Assembly: GCA_019241735.1 (NCBI GenBank)
Contig: JAFAWN010000124.1
Location: forward strand, 1 to 8,794
From: Terriglobales bacterium
Lineage (GTDB): Bacteria; Acidobacteriota; Terriglobia; Terriglobales; Acidobacteriaceae
Length of the DNA: 8,794 bases
Reading direction: 5' to 3'
Every line of letters begins with the position of its first letter. Positions within the stretch are counted from its first letter, which is position 1. This document shows positions 1 to 4,191 of the stretch, piece by piece. The notes beneath the pieces are model-generated. The model made no database searches and was not told the origin of the DNA. It was given only the letters and a program-made list of their open reading frames with translations. Both the position numbers and the translations under genes were made by a program.

Positions 1-279
1 GCTTGGGAAGTTCAAGCTTGCATGTTGGACCTCTGGGAGAGAGATGGCGGAAGCTCTGAATCATTCGTGAAATGGCAGAAGTGGATGGAGAAGCTGTACC
101 GAGCTGGGGATGAAAGAATCAAGCGCGCATTAGTGGATGGAATCTTAGAACATCTCTTCGAGAAGAAAGGACTGCGCCAGTCCTTCGCCGATTGGAAGAC
201 CGACCCCCAGCTTAAGACTGCCTACGATGAGGCACAACTGTGGGCCGCTACGCAGCCCAAAACAAACGTTGATCGCTGA
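1..279 (+). CDS. Unrecognised small protein, probably cut by the window's left edge
   Basis: The frame is open from base 1 to a TGA at 277-279. An ATG at 22 would give 85 residues, but the seven codons before it are also open and no good ribosome binding site precedes it (GGGAAG lies about 11 nt upstream), so the gene may begin outside the window. The product is hydrophilic and probably mostly helical, rich in Trp, Lys and Glu, with no signal peptide or membrane segment, so it is likely cytoplasmic. The stretch GDERIKRALVDGILEHLFEK followed by a Trp-containing tail vaguely recalls small DUF7674-type proteins, but this is a weak impression from memory and I assign no function. Codon use looks like a real gene. 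Overlapping frames here are shadows. Confidence 0.5.
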   Translation, partial: AWEVQACMLDLWERDGGSSESFVKWQKWMEKLYRAGDERIKRALVDGILEHLFEKKGLRQSFADWKTDPQLKTAYDEAQLWAATQPKTNVDR

Positions 280-283
280 ACGC

Positions 284-344
284 AGTGGTTCGCACCTTTA
301 CACAAAACGTAAAGGTGAGTCAGCCATCGCGAATGAGTGGGGCA
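284..344 (+). repeat. Composite palindromic repeat, partial copy
   Basis: The element starts with AGTGGTTCGC (284-293), shared with 1146-1155 (two differences) and 3150-3159 (identical). A perfect 9-bp hairpin follows: CACCTTTAC (293-301) pairs with GTAAAGGTG (309-317) around a 7-nt loop. Then comes GAGTCAGCC and, at 328-344, CGCGAATGAGTGGGGCA, which is the right arm of the common ATGAGTGGG palindrome without its left arm. The order of parts matches the fuller copy at 1146-1235. The rest of the 280-515 gap shows no gene. Confidence 0.6.
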
Positions 345-459
345 TCGGGCGCAAACCTCAAAGTAGGCAGCATGACATCCCAGCTTACAGAGAACCTAAA
401 GGTGGGGCACCCTGCGGCATCGCCCGGATCCGCCTGGCGCGGTTGCTTCTTTCAGGTAA

Positions 460-486
460 TTGGACTAGCATCCGCTTCGCTATAAA
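460..486 (+). promoter_or_regulatory. Possible sigma-70-type promoter of the DUF4440 gene
   Basis: TATAAA at 481-486 resembles a -10 box, and TTGGAC at 460-465 is a poor -35 candidate with a short 15-nt spacer. A start near 493 would give a leader of about 23 nt carrying the AAGGAGA ribosome binding site at 505-511. Position relative to the gene is good, but the -35 and spacing are weak. Confidence 0.3.
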
Positions 487-515
487 CAGCTGGTTCAAAC
501 ATTCAAGGAGAGTGC

Positions 516-1007
516 ATGTTGACTAAGAGATGGCAGTGGTGCGTAAGTGCATTATTTCTAGTAATGGTGATGGGGATGACGACTCCGTTGGCGCTAGCCA
601 AGAGCGGGGATTCAAAGAGCGTGGAGGCGGCCATCGAGAAGCTGGAGATGGATGCAACCAAAGCCGACCTGGCAGGGCAAAACGGCGCGTGGATGAAAGC
701 GCACTATGCCGGCGATTACATGATGGGCACAAGCTGGGGAGCGTGGGAGGGCAACGCCGAGTTGCAGAAGGACTACGCCGATGCCGCTAACAACAAGACT
801 GCGAAGCGCGACATCAACGATATCAAGGTCAGCGTCTATGGCAACCATACGGCGATAGCGAGGTATAAGGTGTCCTACAACATGACGATCAAGGGCGAGC
901 ATCGCACGCGCACGATCCTGACGACGGACACCTGGGTGAACGAGAATGGTGCGTGGAAGCTGGCGGCGTCGCACAGCTCGCAGGCAGATCAGAAGATCGG
1001 GGATTGA
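516..1007 (+). CDS. Secreted DUF4440 / SnoaL-like (NTF2-fold) protein
   Basis: A 163-residue protein with a classic Sec signal peptide: KR at residues 4-5, a hydrophobic core at about 9-23, and an ALA-K cleavage site after residue 28. The mature part of about 135 residues matches the DUF4440 pattern of the NTF2-like superfamily: an N-terminal helix (VEAAIEKLEMDATKAD), a Trp/Tyr-rich segment (AHYAGDYMMGTSWGAW), then strands ending in DTWVNENGAWKLAASHSSQ, the usual C-terminal W-K/Q-L-x-A-x-H-S signature. The fold is a cone that binds small ligands in some members and is only structural in others; no catalytic residues can be assigned. The start is well supported by AAGGAGA at 505-511, 4 nt before the ATG. 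It stands alone between repeat-rich gaps, with a palindrome starting 15 nt after the stop. It is likely periplasmic or exported; specific function unknown. Confidence 0.85.
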   Translation: MLTKRWQWCVSALFLVMVMGMTTPLALAKSGDSKSVEAAIEKLEMDATKADLAGQNGAWMKAHYAGDYMMGTSWGAWEGNAELQKDYADAANNKTAKRDINDIKVSVYGNHTAIARYKVSYNMTIKGEHRTRTILTTDTWVNENGAWKLAASHSSQADQKIGD

Positions 1008-1016
1008 GTTTTTGCC

Positions 1017-1060
1017 GGGTGCCCCACTCATTCGTACTTTTGCGGATGAGTGGGTGAGGG
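1017..1060 (-). repeat. ATGAGTGGG palindrome, inverted copy, just after the DUF4440 gene
   Basis: CCCACTCAT (1023-1031) pairs perfectly with ATGAGTGGG (1046-1054), and five further pairs including two G-T close the stem over a CTTT loop, making about 14 bp. The flank GGGTGCCCC lies on the left, whereas the other copies carry GGGGCACC on the right, so this copy is in reverse orientation. It starts 15 nt after the stop codon at 1007 and could act as a transcript-end hairpin, although no T-run follows. Confidence 0.7.
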
Positions 1061-1145
1061 TTCTGACTTCTGATCACATTGGCGAAAAGTTGTCTGGCCC
1101 AGGAATCATTGTGAGTTGAGAAAAGCCTCGGTGACCGCTGACGGC

Positions 1146-1235
1146 AGTGGTTCCCACTTTAAAACCAAAGGTGGGTCAGCCCGCGTCGGAATGTATCCCA
1201 CTCATCCGCCAAGAACGCGAATGAGTGGGGCACCC
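1146..1235 (+). repeat. Composite palindromic repeat, fuller copy
   Basis: AGTGGTTCCC (1146-1155) begins the unit. A first hairpin, CCCACTTT (1153-1160) with AAAGGTGGG (1167-1175, one bulged G), is followed by TCAGCC. The second hairpin is CCCACTCAT (1197-1205) with ATGAGTGGG (1221-1229), a 9-bp perfect stem whose 15-nt interior (CCGCCAAGAACGCGA) itself closes by CGC/GCG. GGGGCACC follows. The first hairpin differs in sequence from its counterpart at 293-317 yet still pairs. Confidence 0.7.
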
Positions 1236-1260
1236 CGGTCAGCCCACAGTCTGCACATCC

Positions 1261-1330
1261 CCAGCCTTCGTGAAAGCGCGAGAGGGTGGGCCGCAGCGTA
1301 AAGGTAAGCCACCCGCGCGAAGGGGTGGGC
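1261..1330 (+). repeat. Degenerate GC-rich hairpin repeats
   Basis: Positions 1261-1290 (CCAGCCTTCG ... GAGGGTGGG) resemble a decayed copy of the CCAGCCT palindrome at 4054-4082. Positions 1309-1328 form CCACCC/GGGTGG around GCGCGAAG. These share the CGCG-containing interior of the family but pair imperfectly. Together with the two copies before them they fill most of the 1008-1507 gap, in which I see no gene. Confidence 0.45.
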
Positions 1331-1387
1331 CTCCTGATGAGCATTTACTCCCGAGGGTTGAGAAGATTTTCGAATCGTGAGACCCTA

Positions 1388-1413
1388 TAAGCGCTTAAAC
1401 TCTAGAAGCGCTT
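1388..1413. promoter_or_regulatory. Paired AAGCGCTT palindromes, LacI-family/cre-like operator
   Basis: TAAGCGCTTA at 1388-1397 is a perfect 10-bp palindrome. A second AAGCGCTT lies at 1406-1413 in the context TAGAAGCGCTTACAT, close to the cre-type consensus TGNAANCGNWNNCA used by CcpA and related LacI-family regulators (CG at the dyad centre). The two centres are 17 bp apart, about 95-112 nt upstream of the lipoprotein start at 1508. A tandem operator for a LacI-family regulator is the natural reading. No regulator gene is in the window, and no convincing -35/-10 pair could be placed around the sites. Confidence 0.45.
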
Positions 1414-1507
1414 ACATAGTGGCAACCTGTCTTTGAGCTGGCAATTTAGCTCTTTTCATTTCGTGGTGAAATCTCAGTTCAACTTCCAGGAAAGACGAAA
1501 GACTTTT

Positions 1508-3130
1508 ATGACCCAATCCCCCAGAGCACCCTTTCTAGTTCTTCTGGCAGCTGCGTCCATTTCGATGACGTTCGGGCTGGCGGCATGCAACAAGAACCAA
1601 AGCCCGGACACCAGCGCGCAAAATCAGCAGCAAACGGATCAATCGCAATCGGCCTCGCAGGACCCCGCAGCTGCAGCGAATCTTGCCCCCGCAGATAATG
1701 TGGCTCCCGCGGACAATGGGGCTGCCGCAGCCAATCCGGCCCCGGCCTACAATACGCAGCCGGCGGAGCGCAATTACCGAGGGAGCCGCGACCGGGACCG
1801 GGATCGCTATCGCGACCGCGACCGGGACCGGGGTTACGGAAACGATTACTACGACGACCAGGATGCCAGCTACGGGCAACCCGTAATTTATGCTTCCGAG
1901 CCGCCGCCGCCGCTTCCCGAATACAGTCAGCCGGAATGTCCCGGTGATGGATATTTGTGGACGCCCGGATACTGGAGCTATGGTCCCGAGGGCTATTACT
2001 GGGTGCCAGGGGCTTGGACGCGTCCGCCCGAGGTCGGTTTTCTGTGGACGCCAGGCTACTGGGCGTTTGACGGCGGCCGATACCGCTATCACTACGGATT
2101 CTGGGGCCGGCATGTGGGCTATTACGGCGGCATTAATTATGGATTTGGATATGTTGGCGTCGGTTTCCTGGGCGGGTATTGGAATGGCGACCGCTTTAAC
2201 TACAACCGCTCCGTCAACAATGTGACTAATGTGAGCAACGTCCAGGTGTACAACCGGACGGTTACCAATACGGTGATTATCAATAACACCACCATCAACA
2301 CCACGAATACGCGGGTGAGCTATAACGGCCCCGGAGGCGTGACGCGGCAGCCGTTGCCGACCGAAGTTGCCGCAGTGCGGGAACAGCGCATTCCGCCGAT
2401 GACGACGCAGGTGCAGGTGAGGAACGAAGCGGCGCAGAACCGGCAGCAATTTGCCTCGGTCAATCATGGGCGTCCTGCGGTGGTAGCTGCGGCGAAGCCG
2501 ATTCCCGCAGGGAAACCGATTGCTCCCATCATTCCGGCGCGGGCCCCGGCTGCCCCGCAACCGGCAGCGCCCAATGCGGAAAGTCGTCCGCAACCTGGCC
2601 GGGCTCCAGCTCCAGCACGCGGCGCGGCAGCTCCAGCGCCCTCACGACCAGCCGAACCGATGAACAGAGGAGCGCAACCCACACCACCGGCGGGGAGGCC
2701 TGCGCAGCCTGCGGCGAGGACGAATCCTGCTGCGCCTGCGGCGAGGACGAATCCTGCACCGGCGACGAAACCAAATCCTGCTGCGCCTGCGTCGAAGGCA
2801 AACCCCGCGCCTGCGCCGAAACCAAACCCCGCTGCGCCTGCGCCGAAGGCAAATCCTGCACCGGCGGCTAATCAGCGGCGCAGTCAGCCCGCACAGCCGC
2901 CGAAACCCGCACCGCAGGAAGCTAAACCGGCGGCTCATCCGGCGCCGCAAGCGGCCAGACCGGCTCCCCGGCCTGCGGAACCGAACCGCCCGGCTCCGAA
3001 GCCGGAAAACAAGGCGGCGGCTCCGCGTCCAGCGGAAAAGCCGGCACAGCGTCCAGCGCCGGCTAAACCTAATAATCCGCCTCCGGGAAAGAAGGAGCCG
3101 CCGGCAAAGGACAAGCAGAAGCCCGAATAG
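1508..3130 (+). CDS. YXWGXW-repeat lipoprotein with Arg/Asp and Pro/Ala low-complexity regions
   Basis: A 540-residue protein from the ATG at 1508. An upstream TTG at 1433 is in frame, but only the ATG places a lipoprotein signal at the N-terminus: hydrophobic 9-24 and lipobox LAAC with Cys27. AGGAAAG at 1488-1494 is a rather distant ribosome binding site. Order of parts: a Gln/Ala/Pro linker (28-90); an alternating Arg-Asp run (94-108); an aromatic domain (about 142-235) with three W-x-P-G-x-W motifs (YLWTPGYW, YYWVPGAW, FLWTPGYW) followed by a Gly/Tyr-rich segment, the signature of YXWGXW (WXXGXW) repeat proteins; an Asn/Thr-rich stretch (235-275); and a Pro/Ala/Lys-rich tail (about 335-540) containing a 3 x 17-residue repeat at 404-454. 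The protein is probably membrane-anchored with an extended tail that may span or bind the cell wall. The family's biochemical role is unknown to me. A paired operator-like site lies about 100 nt upstream. Confidence 0.85.
   Translation: MTQSPRAPFLVLLAAASISMTFGLAACNKNQSPDTSAQNQQQTDQSQSASQDPAAAANLAPADNVAPADNGAAAANPAPAYNTQPAERNYRGSRDRDRDRYRDRDRDRGYGNDYYDDQDASYGQPVIYASEPPPPLPEYSQPECPGDGYLWTPGYWSYGPEGYYWVPGAWTRPPEVGFLWTPGYWAFDGGRYRYHYGFWGRHVGYYGGINYGFGYVGVGFLGGYWNGDRFNYNRSVNNVTNVSNVQVYNRTVTNTVIINNTTINTTNTRVSYNGPGGVTRQPLPTEVAAVREQRIPPMTTQVQVRNEAAQNRQQFASVNHGRPAVVAAAKPIPAGKPIAPIIPARAPAAPQPAAPNAESRPQPGRAPAPARGAAAPAPSRPAEPMNRGAQPTPPAGRPAQPAARTNPAAPAARTNPAPATKPNPAAPASKANPAPAPKPNPAAPAPKANPAPAANQRRSQPAQPPKPAPQEAKPAAHPAPQAARPAPRPAEPNRPAPKPENKAAAPRPAEKPAQRPAPAKPNNPPPGKKEPPAKDKQKPE
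1787..1831 (+). repeat. In-gene Arg-Asp dipeptide run
   Basis: Repeated CG(C/G)GA(C/T) hexanucleotides encode RDRDRDRYRDRDRDR, residues 94-108 of the lipoprotein. It is a strongly charged, alternating-sign segment just before the folded aromatic domain, and a candidate for length variation by replication slippage. Confidence 0.8.
2717..2869 (+). repeat. In-gene 3 x 51-nt tandem repeat (Asn-Pro-Ala type)
   Basis: Three 51-nt units encode alternating 9- and 8-residue blocks of the form [R/K]xNPAAPAx then [R/K]xNPAPAx (RTNPAAPAA, RTNPAPAT, KPNPAAPAS, KANPAPAP, KPNPAAPAP, KANPAPAA). The block length keeps the reading frame. The proline/alanine content suggests an extended spacer, similar in style to periplasmic or wall-spanning linkers. 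Confidence 0.8.
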
Positions 3131-3160
3131 GCGGGCTGCGCGTCAGCGAAGTGGTTCGCC

Positions 3161-3377
3161 TGGGATGTCTCCCACTCATCCGCCAAAAACGCGAATGAGT
3201 GGGGCACCCGCTTCTTTGCCGCTCACTACAAACAAATCAACATTTGGATGTCTCCCACTCATCCGCCAAAAACGCGAAGGAGTGGGGCACCCGACTCTTT
3301 GCCCGCCACTACAAACAAATCAACATTTGGGATGTCTCCCGCTCATCCGCCAAAACGCGAATGAGTGGCGCACCACC
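3161..3377 (+). repeat. Tandem array of ATGAGTGGG palindromes, 83-84 nt period
   Basis: GGATGTCTCCC recurs at 3163, 3246 and 3330, giving periods of 83 and 84 nt. Each unit carries a palindrome: copy 1 CCCACTCAT 3171-3179 with ATGAGTGGG 3195-3203 (perfect); copy 2 3254-3262 with AGGAGTGGG 3278-3286 (one mismatch); copy 3 CCCGCTCAT 3338-3346 with ATGAGTGGC 3361-3369 (one G-T, end pair lost). The first two units share a tail with CACTACAAACAAATCAACATTT; the third stops soon after its palindrome. The boundary motif AGTGGTTCGC precedes the array at 3150-3159. The array fills the 3131-3444 gap between the lipoprotein and the convergent PYP gene; no gene is seen in it. Confidence 0.85.
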
Positions 3378-3404
3378 CCGTTGATCGCCACGACACACGA
3401 AAAC

Positions 3405-3424
3405 GTGAGTGGAACTCCACTCAC
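3405..3424 (-). terminator. Hairpin between convergent genes, likely terminator of the PYP gene
   Basis: GTGAGTGG (3405-3412) pairs perfectly with CCACTCAC (3417-3424) around a 4-nt loop. Read on the minus strand it begins 20 nt after the PYP stop and is followed by GTTTTC. On the plus strand it is followed by TCTCTTT, so it could work weakly both ways. The T-runs are short. The arms resemble those of the neighbouring palindrome family. Confidence 0.5.
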
Positions 3425-3444
3425 TCTCTTTCGCTGACCGGGAT

Positions 3445-3837
3445 TTACGTCTGTGACTCGATGGGCTGGACCAAGATCCAGGTGAGCTTTTCGCGGGAAT
3501 TGTAAAGCAAGGTTATGGTAACGTCGCGGGGATTCTGCTTGAACGAAAAGTGGTAGCGGAAAGTGCAGTGAAGCTCGCCAGCTACGACCCCATCACGGAA
3601 ACGGCCGTAGAATTCCTGCATGTCAGTACAGGGCGCAATCTGCTTGAAGAAATTCTTTCCGACGACCTTGTCCCTGGTAAGGCCTGAAAGCCCCTCCTCG
3701 TAGGCGTTATATCGGACGACCGTGCCTAGAGTGTCGAGTTGGATTACTCCATACGGAAGCGAGTCCAATTCCTTCTCACCGATTGAGTCAATGTTTTGGG
3801 TAATGAACGGCGTGAGCGCTGCAGCATCAGAGGGCAT
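3445..3837 (-). CDS. pyp: Photoactive yellow protein (PYP) homologue, stand-alone PAS photoreceptor
   Basis: A 130-residue single-domain PAS protein that aligns nearly end to end, with an offset of about one residue, with the well-studied PYP of Halorhodospira halophila (125 residues), recalled from memory. Key positions: Cys70 in GKNFFKQIAPCTD, the equivalent of the Cys69 that carries p-coumaroyl thioester; Tyr43 and Glu47 in RYNAYEEGLSG, equivalents of Tyr42 and Glu46 that hydrogen-bond the chromophore phenolate; Ser51 for Thr50; Tyr95 and Phe97 for Tyr94 and Phe96; Trp120 for Trp119. EFYGRF and the C-terminal strand WILVQPI also match. Differences: Leu53 replaces Arg52, and Gln101 replaces Met100, a residue known to speed dark recovery, so a slow photocycle is inferred. 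It would act in the cytoplasm as a blue-light sensor. GGAGA lies 4 nt before the ATG (3842-3846). The gene is isolated: no tyrosine ammonia-lyase, coumarate-CoA ligase or signalling partner is in the window. The alternative is a PYP-like PAS protein that no longer binds the chromophore. Confidence 0.88.
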   Translation of the reverse strand: MPSDAAALTPFITQNIDSIGEKELDSLPYGVIQLDTLGTVVRYNAYEEGLSGLTRDKVVGKNFFKQIAPCTDMQEFYGRFRDGVVAGELHCTFRYHFSFKQNPRDVTITLLYNSREKLTWILVQPIESQT

Positions 3838-4161
3838 AAGATCTCCAGAAAGAATAGATTTGCCGGCGGACTTCCACAGGTGCAGCCTAGGCTTAGAAAG
3901 AACGTCCGTCTATGTCGATCGCACAGTCCTGACATTTCTCAGGCCGCCATTGGACCGAATTGGACTAGTTTTACATTGAACATCTGCTGATATGTCCCCA
4001 CGCCACGAAGCTGGATCATGATCAGCGTACTTTTCCGTGACGAGCGAACATCTCCAGCCTTCGCCAGGAACGCGGAGGCTGGGCCAGCCGTCCGGCATCC
4101 CAGCCTCCCGACACACACTTAAGTACCGTTCGGCTATGGACCGCAGCGAAATTCATCCCCG
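3838..4161. other. Divergent gap between the PYP gene and the channel gene
   Basis: About 350 nt separate the two divergent starts. It holds the PYP ribosome binding site, the CCAGCCT palindrome at 4054-4082, and the channel's possible -10 box at its right end. A minus-strand frame at 3910-4116 runs through the palindrome and looks spurious. I could not place a convincing promoter for the PYP gene. AATTGGACTAG at 3958-3968 also occurs at 459-469 upstream of the DUF4440 gene. Confidence 0.5.
4054..4082 (+). repeat. Palindrome with a different stem but the shared interior
   Basis: CCAGCCT (4054-4060) pairs perfectly with AGGCTGG (4076-4082), with four more pairs inside. The 15-nt interior TCGCCAGGAACGCGG differs at only a few positions from the interior of the ATGAGTGGG copies (CCGCCAAAAACGCGA at 3180-3194), although the stem arms are unrelated. 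It lies in the divergent promoter region of the PYP and channel genes. Confidence 0.7.
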
Positions 4162-4167
4162 TATAAT
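4162..4167 (+). promoter_or_regulatory. -10 box of the mechanosensitive channel gene
   Basis: TATAAT is a perfect sigma-70 -10 hexamer. A -35 is poorly matched (TGGACC at 4137-4142, 19-nt spacer). Transcription would begin near 4173-4176, too close to the ATG at 4180 for a ribosome binding site but a good distance from the ATG at 4192. Confidence 0.45.
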
Positions 4168-4191
4168 CGTGGCTGGGAAATGGAACCGCTG

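Noticed and set aside
1116..1301. Small plus-strand frame through the repeats, with an 'MSGAP' peptide
   Set aside because: It is the ATGAGTGGGGCACC repeat read as protein; similar peptides appear at every repeat copy (for example 3165-3437, 3199-3384). No ribosome binding site and no independent coding signal.
1433..1507. TTG start adding 25 residues to the lipoprotein
   Set aside because: It would bury the lipoprotein signal behind a charged segment; the ATG at 1508 gives a correctly placed lipobox at Cys27.
1535..2593. Long 352-residue minus-strand frame
   Set aside because: It lies antisense to the YXWGXW lipoprotein, whose lipobox, domain order and repeats are clear. The antisense product is an Arg/Ile/Val-rich mirror of Gly/Tyr/Asn codons.
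3161..3377. CRISPR array
   Set aside because: The period is regular (83-84 nt), but the region between palindromes is itself repeated rather than unique spacer, and no cas genes are present.
4011..4026. GATCATGATC palindrome as an operator upstream of the channel
   Set aside because: The 10-bp dyad has no matching flanks, no second copy and no known consensus; likely chance.
3910..4116. Minus-strand 68-residue frame between PYP and channel genes
   Set aside because: It crosses the CCAGCCT palindrome, lacks a ribosome binding site and shows no recognisable composition; probably a chance frame.
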